Origin: Acuticoccus mangrovi | GTDB lineage: Bacteria > Pseudomonadota > Alphaproteobacteria > Rhizobiales > Amorphaceae | Length of the DNA stretch: 64,000 nt | Assembly (NCBI RefSeq): GCF_016411865.1 | Contig: NZ_JAEKJA010000020.1 | Span: forward strand, 1-64,000 | Direction: 5' to 3' | In this document: positions 29,758 through 41,990 of the stretch, one piece after another | Position numbering within the stretch: position 1 is the stretch's first letter | How the letters are laid out: each line of letters opens with the position of its first letter | Notes under the pieces: model-generated | Databases searched by the model: none | Told to the model about the DNA's origin: nothing | Seen by the model: only the letters and a program-made list of their open reading frames with translations | Position numbers and translations under genes: made by a program

Positions 29758-31851
29758 TTGGAGGACACGGACGATCCATTTGAGGAGCTCGCGGCATCGG
29801 CCTGCAACCTGCTCGCCGACAATGTGGGCGTGCGCTACAGCGGCGTCGTGGCGATGGAGACGGAAAGCCTCAAGACGGGCTCCTCCGAGTTCCTGCGCCT
29901 GCCGGAGGAGCTGCGCCATCACGTCGTCTCCGCCATCGTGTCGACCATCGGTTCCGCCGCCTTCGACGAGGACGCGGCCCGCTCCAGCCAGCTCATCGAG
30001 GTGGCGGTGGACCAGGAGCTCGGCGGCCGCGCCGCGAGCCTGTTCTTCCCCGAGACCGAGACCGTGGTCTTCCTCCTGCCGATGTCGGATCAACCGGTCG
30101 ACGTCACCCGCTTTCGCCGCGCTGCGGTCTCGGCACTGCCGATCATCTACCGCATCGACGACCTCAGGGAGGAGCGCGCCCGCCTCGTCCAGAAGCACGG
30201 CCTCCTCTCCTACGTCGAGGAGCTCGCCAAGGTCGGCGGCTGGGAGCACTCGCTCGCGACCGGCCGTCTCCTCTGGTCCAACGAGCTCTACGCCATCCAT
30301 GGCCTCGAACCGGGCGACGAGCTGACGCTCGACCGCGTGCTGCAGCTCTATCCCTCGCCGGGGCGGGAGAAGCTCTCCATCGAGTTCGAGCGCGCCGCCG
30401 CCGAGGGCGGCAGCTTCGACATGACGGCGCCGATCCGCACCCCCGCCGGCGAGCGGCGCATCGTGCGCACCGTCGCGCGCTCGGGCACCGGCCGCGCCGG
30501 CCGCATGCTCTACGGCATCACCCAGGACGTCACCGCCCAGCTCTCCGCCGAGCGGCGCCTGTGGTGGGCGGCGAACCACGATCCGGTGACGAGCCTGCCG
30601 AACCGCCTGCTCTTCGAGGACCGCCTGTCGGTGGCCGTGCAGCGGGCGCGGCGCGACAAGCGCACCTTCGCCCTCGTGCTCATCGAGATCTCCGACTTCG
30701 CCCGCCTCACCGACCGGGCCGGCTACACGGTGCCCGATTCGCACATGATGGAGGTCGCCGGCCGCCTCGGCACCGTGACGCGGGCGAGCGACACCATCGC
30801 CCGCGTCTCGCTCAACGAGTTCGCGCTGCTGCTCTACGACATCAACGACAACGAAAGCCTCAAGGCGCCGATGAGCCGCCTCAAGGGGCAGATCGAGGAG
30901 ATGCAGAGCCTCGACAAGGGCGACGGCATCCTGATGAGCGCCGGCGTCGCCTTCTATCCCTCCCACGCCACCGGCGCGGAGGAGCTGATGCGCGCCGGCG
31001 AGATGGCGCTCGCCCAGGCCAAGCGCAAGCTCTCCAATCCCATCGTGGTGTTCGACCGCCAGATCGCCGACGACGTGGCGAAGCGCCGCGAGACCATCCT
31101 CGGCCGCGCCCGCGAGAGCCTCGCCAAGCGCGAGTTCGTGCCCTACTACCAGCCCCAGATCGACATCGAGACCAACGAGGTGGTCGGCGTCGAGGCTCTG
31201 GTGCGCTGGCAGACGCCCGACATGCTGCTCGACGCCAAGGACTTCACCTACGCCCTCGACGATCACGAGATCGGCAGCCGCGTCGGACGCGCCGTGCTCG
31301 ACGCCGTCATCACCGACATCGCCAAGCTGCGCCAGATCACCGACCGGCCGTTCCGCGTGTCGATCAACGCCTCGCGCACCGAGGTGCTGCGCAACGACTT
31401 CCTCGACACGTTCCTGGAGCGCACGCGCAACGGCAACCTGAAGCCGAACGACTTCATCATCGAGATCACCGAGGACGTCATCATCGGCGTCGACGATCAG
31501 GCGCTGCACGACAAGATCTCGTTCCTGGTGTCCTCCGGCGTCGAGTTCTCGCTCGACGATTTCGGCACCGGCTACGCCTCGCTGATCCACATCACCAGCT
31601 TCCCGGTGAAGGAGATCAAGATCGACAAGCAGTTCATCTTCGGCATCGAGACCGACCGCCGCAAGCGGGCGATCGTCAAGGGCATCATCCAGATCGCCCG
31701 CTCGATGGGGCTGCACGTCATCGCCGAGGGGGTGGAGACCACCGAGCAGCAGGAGGTGCTGCGCGACATCGGCTGCCGCTACGCCCAAGGCTACCTCTAC
31801 TCCTTCCCCGTCCCCTTCTCCCAGTTCGCCGACATGTTGGAGCGGCCGTGA
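29758..31851 (+). CDS. PAS-GGDEF(degenerate)-EAL c-di-GMP phosphodiesterase
   Basis: A cytoplasmic protein of 697 residues. The first 140 residues resemble a GAF-like sensor. A PAS domain follows (about 150-260; VGGWEHSLATGRLLWSNELYAIHG), then a GGDEF domain whose active site reads SLNEF near 350, so no cyclase activity is expected. The EAL domain from about 455 has EALVRW, the EITED metal residue, DDFGTGYASL, KIDKQFI, AEGVET and AQGYLYS, all needed for c-di-GMP hydrolysis. It starts at TTG 29758, with GAGGAGAAGG seven bases upstream. It may oppose c-di-GMP activation of BcsA (inference). It is not tightly coupled to HPr (90-bp gap). Confidence 0.92.
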   Translation: MEDTDDPFEELAASACNLLADNVGVRYSGVVAMETESLKTGSSEFLRLPEELRHHVVSAIVSTIGSAAFDEDAARSSQLIEVAVDQELGGRAASLFFPETETVVFLLPMSDQPVDVTRFRRAAVSALPIIYRIDDLREERARLVQKHGLLSYVEELAKVGGWEHSLATGRLLWSNELYAIHGLEPGDELTLDRVLQLYPSPGREKLSIEFERAAAEGGSFDMTAPIRTPAGERRIVRTVARSGTGRAGRMLYGITQDVTAQLSAERRLWWAANHDPVTSLPNRLLFEDRLSVAVQRARRDKRTFALVLIEISDFARLTDRAGYTVPDSHMMEVAGRLGTVTRASDTIARVSLNEFALLLYDINDNESLKAPMSRLKGQIEEMQSLDKGDGILMSAGVAFYPSHATGAEELMRAGEMALAQAKRKLSNPIVVFDRQIADDVAKRRETILGRARESLAKREFVPYYQPQIDIETNEVVGVEALVRWQTPDMLLDAKDFTYALDDHEIGSRVGRAVLDAVITDIAKLRQITDRPFRVSINASRTEVLRNDFLDTFLERTRNGNLKPNDFIIEITEDVIIGVDDQALHDKISFLVSSGVEFSLDDFGTGYASLIHITSFPVKEIKIDKQFIFGIETDRRKRAIVKGIIQIARSMGLHVIAEGVETTEQQEVLRDIGCRYAQGYLYSFPVPFSQFADMLERP

Positions 31852-31947
31852 CGGGCCGGCCGTCGCCGCTGCAAATGTGGCGACATATGGGTGACATCCT
31901 TTCGGCCTGATGCTTCCATCGCCCTAAGCAGGCTGGAGGAGATGGTG

Positions 31948-33294
31948 ATGATCGCGGCGCTTCGACGATTTCTCGGCGCAATGATGGCGGCGGCGCTCCT
32001 CGTGGGGCCGGCGCAGGCCGAGGAGTGGCTCGACCGAACCGCCGAGGCCGTTCGCGATCTGCAGCTCCAGGCCGCCTGCTTCGGCGGCGCCCGGCCCGAG
32101 AGCATCCACATCCTCGGCGTCACCACCGATGCGCGCCCGCTGGTGGAGGAGCCGAACCAGATCGAGATCCTCTCCAAGATCAGCGGCCTGTTGTCGTCGC
32201 GCACGGTGATGCGGGTGACGAAGGCCGACACCTTCCAATACGTCGCGACGGCGAGCCAGAGCATCTCTCCGACCCGATCGGACGAGATCAGCCGCCTCCT
32301 CGCCCGCTCCGACCGTGCCGACATCACCTTGATGATCCGCCCCTTCCGCGTCTCCGGCGAGACGGTGGACGCCGAGATCATCCTCGTCGCCCGCGACAAT
32401 CAGGGTGGCAGCGGGGTCAACTGCACGCCCTCCTTCCTGGTCTCGATCCCGATCGCCGATCCGCGCTGCGCCACCTATTTCGGTCAGGTGAGCGGCGGCA
32501 CCATCGCCGACCTCGAGGCCTTCGCCCGCTTCTTCCCCCACTGCCCGCAGGCCGAGGACGCCAAGCGGATGGTCGAGGACGCCAAGGAGCGCGAGGCCCG
32601 CGCCGCGTGCGACAGCGCCTTCGACGCCGCCTTGCGGGAGAACACCGTGGAGGCGTTCGACGAGTTCATCGCCGCCCACCCCGACTGCCGGCTTCGCGGT
32701 ACCGCCGAGCGGATGCGTCAGGGACTGCGGCGCGAGGCGGACGAGCGCCGCGCCTGCAGCGACGGCTTCGCCGCCGCCGGCATCGCCGACACCGCCGACG
32801 CCTACACCCGCTTCGCCGAGCGCTACCCGAACTGCCAAGAGGCCGCCGTCGCCAGCCAGATGGCCCGCCTGCGCCGCGAGCAGGAGGCCGCCGCCGAAGA
32901 GACGCGCAAGCAGGAGGAGGCGGCCCGCCAGAGGGAGGAGCAGCGCCGGCAGGATGAGCTGCGCCGCCAGGACGAGGCCCGCCGCCTCGCCGAGGAAGCC
33001 GCCCGTCGGCGCGCCGAGGAGGAGGAGGCTCGCCGGAAGGCCGAGGAGGAAGCTGCGAAGGCCGCGCGTCGCCGCACGGTCGTCTGCTACGTCGCCGACG
33101 TGCGGCCGCCGGATGCCTGGCTCGCCCTCAGGACCGAACCGAGCACCCGGCGCGGCCAGCAGCTGCGGCGCCTGCCCTCCGGCACGCCCATCGAGATGCT
33201 CGGCGAGCGCTCCGGCACGTGGCACCGGGTGCGCATCTCCGACGGCACCGTCGGCTGGGTCTCCTGGCAGGTCTCCCGATGGATCTCCTGCTGA
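31948..33294 (+). CDS. Exported coiled-coil protein with C-terminal SH3b domain
   Basis: A 448-residue protein. Signal peptide MIAALRRFLGAMMAAALLVGPAQA is cleaved before EEW. Residues 25-160 are a soluble domain. A helical region with paired Cys follows, in repeats of the type AFDEFIAAHPDCRLRGTAE and AYTRFAERYPNCQEA. A highly charged Glu/Arg/Ala coiled coil (about 305-380) leads to a bacterial SH3 domain (WLALRTEPSTRRGQQLRRLPSG to GWVSWQVSRWISC). ATG 31948 is favoured over 31942 because GGAGGAG is six bases upstream. Probably periplasmic and peptidoglycan-associated; the next gene overlaps by 16 bases and encodes an L,D-transpeptidase-like protein. Confidence 0.8.
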   Translation: MIAALRRFLGAMMAAALLVGPAQAEEWLDRTAEAVRDLQLQAACFGGARPESIHILGVTTDARPLVEEPNQIEILSKISGLLSSRTVMRVTKADTFQYVATASQSISPTRSDEISRLLARSDRADITLMIRPFRVSGETVDAEIILVARDNQGGSGVNCTPSFLVSIPIADPRCATYFGQVSGGTIADLEAFARFFPHCPQAEDAKRMVEDAKEREARAACDSAFDAALRENTVEAFDEFIAAHPDCRLRGTAERMRQGLRREADERRACSDGFAAAGIADTADAYTRFAERYPNCQEAAVASQMARLRREQEAAAEETRKQEEAARQREEQRRQDELRRQDEARRLAEEAARRRAEEEEARRKAEEEAAKAARRRTVVCYVADVRPPDAWLALRTEPSTRRGQQLRRLPSGTPIEMLGERSGTWHRVRISDGTVGWVSWQVSRWISC

Positions 33295-34082
33295 GCCGGG
33301 CTCGGCTCCGGGCAACGCCGCGATCGACAGGGACGGCGAGGGCGCTGCTCCGCCGCGCCCTCCTTCTGGCGCTGATCCTCACCGCACCGGCGCACGCCGA
33401 GGCCATCGACTGCCCGGCCGCCGCGACCGACACGCTCCGGCTTCTCCTCGTCGTCGCGCCGAGCATGTCGTCGGTCGCGGCCGAGGCCCGCCTCTACGAG
33501 CGTGCCGCCGTGGAGGAACGCTGGCAGCCCGCCGGCCCGCCCTTTGCGGTGGTGCTCGGCCGCGCCGGTCTCGGCTGGGCCTGGAACGAGCCCCATCGCG
33601 GTGCCGACGAGCCGCAGAAACGCGAGGGCGACGGCCGCACTCCCGCCGGCGTCTTCCGTGCCGGCCCCGCCTTCGGCACCGACCGGCGCGAGCTCGCCGA
33701 CTATCTCCCCCTCCGCGCCGGGGAGAGCGCCTGCGTCGACGACGTGGCGAGCCCCCTCTACAACGAGATCGCCCCCCTCTCCCGCATCGACGCGGCGAGC
33801 CACGAGGCGATGTGGCGCATCCCGCTCTACCGCCAGGGGATCGTGGTGGAGCATCCCACCAATCGCGAGGCGGCGGGCGGCTCGTGCATCTTCCTCCACG
33901 TCTGGCGCGGAGCGGGGCACGGCACCCTCGGCTGCGTCGCCGCGCCCGAGGCCGACATCGTCGCCGTGCAGGACGCCTTCGACGGCGTCCCCGCGGCGAT
34001 CGCCATCCTTCCCGAGGCGGCCCTCCCCCGCTTCGAAGGCTGCGGCCTCCCCTTGCCCGAAGCGGTCACCGAACCGCATTGA
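33279..34082 (+). CDS. L,D-transpeptidase (YkuD) family protein
   Basis: A 267-residue exported protein. A signal/anchor (LLRRALLLALILTAPAHA) comes after a 20-residue basic start. The YkuD-type core has GDGRTPAGVF, then IPLYRQGIVVEHPTN and the active-site stretch CIFLHVWRGAGHGTLGCVA with the nucleophile Cys in LGC and the His upstream. These enzymes form 3-3 peptidoglycan cross-links or attach lipoproteins. ATG 33279 lies within the end of the SH3b gene, and coupling of an SH3b protein with a transpeptidase suggests a shared cell-wall role (inference). All catalytic residues look intact. Confidence 0.82.
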   Translation: MDLLLSRARLRATPRSTGTARALLRRALLLALILTAPAHAEAIDCPAAATDTLRLLLVVAPSMSSVAAEARLYERAAVEERWQPAGPPFAVVLGRAGLGWAWNEPHRGADEPQKREGDGRTPAGVFRAGPAFGTDRRELADYLPLRAGESACVDDVASPLYNEIAPLSRIDAASHEAMWRIPLYRQGIVVEHPTNREAAGGSCIFLHVWRGAGHGTLGCVAAPEADIVAVQDAFDGVPAAIAILPEAALPRFEGCGLPLPEAVTEPH

Positions 34083-34143
34083 CAGCGTCCCGCTCGCCCC
34101 ATCAATTCAGCTCCCGCACAAGAACATCGGGGGAGGACGAGAG

Positions 34144-35763
34144 ATGGACGAACGCGGCCTGGAGCAGCGCGCGGCGAACCATACGCCCCAAACGCCGCTG
34201 TCCTTCCTCGAGCGGACCGCCCGCGTCTTCCCCGACCGTCTCGCCCTCGTGCACGGCGAGCGCCGCGAGACTTGGGCCGAGGTCGACCGCAACGTGCGCC
34301 GCCTCGCCGCCGGCCTGCGCTCTCACGGCATCGGCGAAGGCGACGTGGTGGCGATCCTCGCCCCCAACACCCCCGCCTTCGTGGAGGCGAACTTCGCCGT
34401 CCCGCTCGCCGGCGCGGTGCTCCTGACGCTCAACACGCGCCTCGACCCCGGCACCCTCGCCTATTGCCTCGAGCACTCCGAGGCCAAGCTCGTGCTCTGC
34501 GACTGCGAGCTCATCGGCCTGCTCGGCGAGGCGGCGGCGGAGATGGCAGCCCGCCCCACCATCGCCCGCATCGACGACCCGCTCGCCGCCGCGCCCACCG
34601 ACGGGCCCGCCGACCTCGCCTACGAGACGCTGTTCGCCGACGAGCCGATGACCTACGAGCCGCCCGCCGACGAGTGGGCGTCCCTCTCCCTCTCCTACAC
34701 GTCGGGCACCACCGGCCGGCCGAAGGGTGTCGTCTACTCCCATCGCGGCGCCGCGACGAACGCCGTCTCGAACGCCGTCGACTGGGCGCTGCCGCCCTTC
34801 CCGGTCTATCTGTGGACGCTGCCGATGTTCCACTGCAACGGCTGGTGCTTCCCCTACACGGTGGCGATGACGGCCGGCGTCAATGTCTGCCTGCGCCACG
34901 TCTCGGCCGACGCCATCCTCGACGCCTTCGAGGCGCACGGCGTCACCCACCTGTGCGGCGCTCCGATCATCATGCAGATGGTCATCCAGGGCGCCGAGCA
35001 GCGCGGCTTCCACTCGCCCCACCCGGTGCGCATGATGACGGCCGCCGCCCCGCCCCCCGCGGTGGTGATCCAGAAGCTCGAGGCGATCGGCGTGGACGTG
35101 ACCCACGTCTACGGCCTCACGGAGGTCTACGGCCCGTGCGTGGTGTCGGCCTGGAACCCGAAGTGGAACGGGCTGCCGGTGGAGGAGCGCGCCCGCCTCA
35201 AGGCCCGCCAGGGCGTCAACTACACGCTGCAGGAGGAGGTGTCCGTCCGCGACCCGGAGACCATGGCCGAGGTGCCGTGGGACGGGGCGACGATCGGCGA
35301 GATCATGATCCGCGGCAACATCGTCATGAAGGGCTACCTGAAGGACGAGGAGGCGACCGCGAAGGCGTTCGCCGGCGGCTACTTCCACACCGGCGACCTC
35401 GCCGTGCGCCATCCCGACGGCTATCTCGAGATCAAAGACCGCTCCAAGGACATCATCATCTCGGGTGGCGAGAACATCTCCTCCATCGAGATCGAGGACG
35501 CGCTCTACGCCCATCCGGCGGTGGCGGGGGCCGCGGTGGTGGCGATGCCGCACGAGAAGTGGGGCGAGACCCCCTGCGCCTTCGTCGAGCTCGCCGCCGG
35601 CCAGACGGCGGACGAGGCCGGCATCATCGCCTTCGTGCGCGAGCGCATCGCCCACTATAAGGCGCCCCGCCGGGTGGTGTTCGAGCCGCTGCCGAAGACC
35701 TCCACCGGCAAGGTCCAGAAATTCGCCCTGCGCCAGCGCGCCCGCGAGCTCGCCGGAGGCTGA
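34144..35763 (+). CDS. Acyl-CoA synthetase (AMP-dependent fatty-acid CoA ligase)
   Basis: A 539-residue ANL-superfamily enzyme that activates a carboxylic acid with ATP and CoA. Visible core motifs: LSYTSGTTGRPKGVVYSHRG (P-loop), YGLTEVYGP, GYFHTGDLAV with the adenylate-binding Asp, and the C-terminal KDIIISGGENISSIEIE hinge and PKTSTGKVQKF catalytic Lys. The substrate cannot be read; similarity is to medium/long-chain ligases such as AlkK types. ATG 34144 has GGAGGACGAG upstream. No beta-oxidation genes adjoin. Confidence is high for the family, low for the exact substrate. Confidence 0.92.
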   Translation: MDERGLEQRAANHTPQTPLSFLERTARVFPDRLALVHGERRETWAEVDRNVRRLAAGLRSHGIGEGDVVAILAPNTPAFVEANFAVPLAGAVLLTLNTRLDPGTLAYCLEHSEAKLVLCDCELIGLLGEAAAEMAARPTIARIDDPLAAAPTDGPADLAYETLFADEPMTYEPPADEWASLSLSYTSGTTGRPKGVVYSHRGAATNAVSNAVDWALPPFPVYLWTLPMFHCNGWCFPYTVAMTAGVNVCLRHVSADAILDAFEAHGVTHLCGAPIIMQMVIQGAEQRGFHSPHPVRMMTAAAPPPAVVIQKLEAIGVDVTHVYGLTEVYGPCVVSAWNPKWNGLPVEERARLKARQGVNYTLQEEVSVRDPETMAEVPWDGATIGEIMIRGNIVMKGYLKDEEATAKAFAGGYFHTGDLAVRHPDGYLEIKDRSKDIIISGGENISSIEIEDALYAHPAVAGAAVVAMPHEKWGETPCAFVELAAGQTADEAGIIAFVRERIAHYKAPRRVVFEPLPKTSTGKVQKFALRQRARELAGG

Positions 35764-35878
35764 CGGGCTCCGCCGCGCGGCACTTTCGGCGTACCGGGCT
35801 CTCGCCTTTCCATCTCCCTGGACAAGCAAGCGTGGTAGTTTTCACGGCATCGACTTCACCCTCGGATAGGGCACCCCC

Positions 35879-36244
35879 ATGTGGCGCTATTTCATCGGAA
35901 CGCTTTTCTTCGTGTTGTGTATTTCCGCGTCCCACGCTGCCGAGGCCGGGAATTGCTTCGGGCCCAAGGTGTTGGAGCGCGTCATCGGCGGCGGCCACGT
36001 CGACTATGACCGCTTCTTCACCATGTGCCCCGGCACGGCGATCATCTCGATCGACACCTACGGCACCAACCCGACGGTGGGCCTGTTCATCCAGGCGGGC
36101 TCGTCCGGCCCCATCGTCTGCGACCGCCGGTTCGCTTCGGATTCCCACACCTGCACCTTCACCGTGCACCAGCGGCAACGCTTCTACGTGCGCGTGATCA
36201 ACTACGCGCATCACGGCGTTCCCTACCGCTTCATCTCCAACTGA
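35879..36244 (+). CDS. Small exported protein of unknown function
   Basis: A 121-residue protein starting MWRYFIGTLFFVLCISASHA, a good signal peptide ending before AEAG. The mature part has four cysteines (NCF, MCPG, VCDR and TCTF), which probably form two disulphides, and a beta-rich Tyr/Phe pattern with IISIDTYGTN and FYVRVINYAHH. I recognise no family. It is followed by a 9-bp hairpin. Its 5' region is less GC-rich than the neighbours. A real gene is likely from the signal peptide and Cys pattern; the role is unknown. Confidence 0.65.
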   Translation: MWRYFIGTLFFVLCISASHAAEAGNCFGPKVLERVIGGGHVDYDRFFTMCPGTAIISIDTYGTNPTVGLFIQAGSSGPIVCDRRFASDSHTCTFTVHQRQRFYVRVINYAHHGVPYRFISN

Positions 36245-36251
36245 TATCGAG

Positions 36252-36272
36252 GTCCCGAGCACCGCTCGGGAC
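36252..36272 (+). terminator. Hairpin after the small exported protein gene
   Basis: A perfect 9-bp stem GTCCCGAGC/GCTCGGGAC with a 3-base loop, eight bases after the stop. There is no U-tract; it may still separate this gene from the methionine operon. Confidence 0.55.
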
Positions 36273-36324
36273 AGGCCGTGCCCGGCAAGACGTTGACTCT
36301 GCGCCGCTTGGAGCCCATAATCCC

Positions 36325-36340
36325 ATAAAGAAATCTTTAT
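36325..36340 (+). promoter_or_regulatory. Probable operator of the methionine regulator
   Basis: ATAAAGA and TCTTTAT are perfect 7-bp inverted arms around two bases, AT-rich in a GC-rich setting. The palindrome lies 19 bases before the GTG of the ArsR-methyltransferase gene. ArsR-type regulators bind such palindromes; autoregulation and control of metF and metH are the natural inference, as proposed for SahR-type regulators of methionine genes. Confidence 0.75.
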
Positions 36341-36359
36341 ATGGAAATGTGGGTAGGGC

Positions 36360-37373
36360 GTGTTCTTGGAACGCACCATCACGACGACGACTGGGCACGA
36401 CGCACTCGTTACCGCGCTGCGGGCGGCGGGAGAGTCGACGCGGCTGCGCATCCTCGCGCTCCTCGCCGACACCGACCTGACGGTGAAGGACCTCACCACC
36501 ATCCTCGGCCAGAGCCAGCCGCGCATCTCGCGCCACCTGAAGCTCCTCGCCGAGGCCGGGCTCGTGACGCGGTCCGCCGAGGGAGCCTTCGCCTTCTACC
36601 GCCTCGCGGAAGAGACTGAGGCGAAGCAGATCGCCGACACGATCCTCGCCCACCTCGATCCGAACGACCCCATTCATACCCGTGATCGCGAACGGCGCAA
36701 CGCCACGCGCCAGGCCAACGCCGAGGTGGCGGCCGGCTTCTTCGCCGCCAACGCCGAGGTCTGGGACCGGATCCGCTCGCTCCACGTGCCCGAAGCGGAG
36801 GTCGAGGCGAAGATCCGCGAGATGCTGTCGGACCGCCAGATCCACCATCTCCTCGACGTCGGCACCGGCACCGGCCGCATGCTCGAGCTTCTCGCCGACC
36901 GGGCCGACCGTCTCCTCGGGATCGACGCGAGCGCGGCGATGCTGGCCGTCGCCCGGGCCAATCTCGCCCGCGTCGGCGTCGCCAACGCCCGCCTCGCGCA
37001 GGACGACGTCTACGCCCTGTCGCTGCCGCGCGACGCGTTCGACGTTGTCATCTTCCACCAAGTGCTCCACTATCTCGACAGTCCTGCCCGCGCCATCGCC
37101 GAGGCTGCACGTACGCTGCGGCCAGGCGGACGTATGCTGATCGTCGACTTCGCGCCGCACGGGCTGACCGCGCTGCGTACCGAGGCGCAGCATCGGCGAC
37201 TGGGCATCGCACGGGCGGAAATGGCCGACTGGCTCGACGCCGCCGGCCTCGGCACCGTGGAGATCATCGATCTCCCGAGCACCGACCATGAACTCACCGT
37301 GACGCTCTGGCTGGCGGAGGACGGACGCATCATCACTGACGACACCCGCACCAAGGAAGGCGCTTTCGCATGA
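36360..37373 (+). CDS. ArsR-methyltransferase fusion regulator (SahR-like)
   Basis: A 337-residue protein with an N-terminal ArsR winged helix ([39 protein letters not shown]) joined to a class I SAM methyltransferase domain ([20 protein letters not shown] motif [19 protein letters not shown]). Fusions of this kind regulate methionine/SAH recycling in alphaproteobacteria; the methyltransferase part probably senses SAM or SAH rather than methylating. GTG 36360 is downstream of a perfect palindrome. Its stop overlaps metF by four bases. The family is clear; the exact effector is inferred. Confidence 0.87.
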   Translation: MFLERTITTTTGHDALVTALRAAGESTRLRILALLADTDLTVKDLTTILGQSQPRISRHLKLLAEAGLVTRSAEGAFAFYRLAEETEAKQIADTILAHLDPNDPIHTRDRERRNATRQANAEVAAGFFAANAEVWDRIRSLHVPEAEVEAKIREMLSDRQIHHLLDVGTGTGRMLELLADRADRLLGIDASAAMLAVARANLARVGVANARLAQDDVYALSLPRDAFDVVIFHQVLHYLDSPARAIAEAARTLRPGGRMLIVDFAPHGLTALRTEAQHRRLGIARAEMADWLDAAGLGTVEIIDLPSTDHELTVTLWLAEDGRIITDDTRTKEGAFA

Positions 37374-38242
37374 CGAACCCGCTGGTTTCTTTCGAATTCT
37401 TCCCGCCCAAGACCGAGGCGATGGAAGAGACGCTGTGGGCGTCGATCGAGAAGCTTGCCCCGCTGAACCCCGACTTCGTGTCGGTGACCTACGGCGCCGG
37501 CGGCTCCACGCGCGAGCGCACCCACCGCACGGTGCGCCGCATCATCGAGGAAACGCACCTGAAGCCGGCCGCCCACCTCACCTGCGTCGCCGCTTCACGC
37601 GGCGAGGTCGACGAGGTGATCCGCGGCTACTGGGACGCCGGCGTGCGCCACATCGTGGCCCTCAGGGGCGACATGCCCGACGGCCCCGGCACGCCCTACG
37701 CCCCGCACCCGGACGGCTACCAGAACGGCGCCGACCTCACCGCCGGCATCCTCAAGATCGCCCCGTTCGAGGTCTCCGTCTCCGCCTATCCCGAGCGCCA
37801 TCCCGACAGCGCCGACTGGGACGCCGACCTCGACATGCTGGAGAAGAAGGCCGACGCCGGGGCGACCCGCGCGATCACCCAGTTCTTCTTCGACAACGAC
37901 CTCTTCGAAGCCTACCTGGAGCGCGTCGCCAAGCGCGGCATCACGATTCCGGTCATCCCGGGCATCGTGCCGATCCAGTCGTTCAAGCAGACGAAGCGCT
38001 TCGCCGCGATGTGCGGCGCCTCCGTGCCCGACTGGCTCGAGACCCGCTTCGAAGGGCTCGACGACGATCCGGAGACGCGCAAGCTCGTCGCCGCCACCGT
38101 CGCCGCCGAGCAGGTCAAGGATCTGATGAGCCGCGGCGTCGACCGTTTCCACTTCTACACCATGAACCGCGCCGATCTCGTCTACGCGCTGTGCCACCTC
38201 ATCGGCATGCGCCCCGAGGGCGACATCGCGGACGCGGCCTGA
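37370..38242 (+). CDS. metF: Methylenetetrahydrofolate reductase MetF
   Basis: A flavin-dependent reductase of 290 residues making 5-methyl-THF. [16 protein letters not shown] is the conserved N-terminal motif; [17 protein letters not shown] and VALRGDMP bind FAD and folate; [13 protein letters not shown] and [16 protein letters not shown] are typical. The ATG overlaps the regulator stop as ATGA, and metH starts 24 bases downstream. The three form the methyl-supply operon for homocysteine. Confidence 0.96.
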   Translation: MTNPLVSFEFFPPKTEAMEETLWASIEKLAPLNPDFVSVTYGAGGSTRERTHRTVRRIIEETHLKPAAHLTCVAASRGEVDEVIRGYWDAGVRHIVALRGDMPDGPGTPYAPHPDGYQNGADLTAGILKIAPFEVSVSAYPERHPDSADWDADLDMLEKKADAGATRAITQFFFDNDLFEAYLERVAKRGITIPVIPGIVPIQSFKQTKRFAAMCGASVPDWLETRFEGLDDDPETRKLVAATVAAEQVKDLMSRGVDRFHFYTMNRADLVYALCHLIGMRPEGDIADAA

Positions 38243-38265
38243 CCCTTAGACTTCCGGAGAACCCG

Positions 38266-41967
<3,702 letters not shown>

Positions 41968-41990
41968 CCCCGCGCCGAGCGGAGGACGTC

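Noticed and set aside
36341-36619. ATG-initiated frame just after the palindrome near the methionine regulator
   Set aside because: Its product is an out-of-frame shadow of the ArsR domain; the GTG frame holds the real homology.
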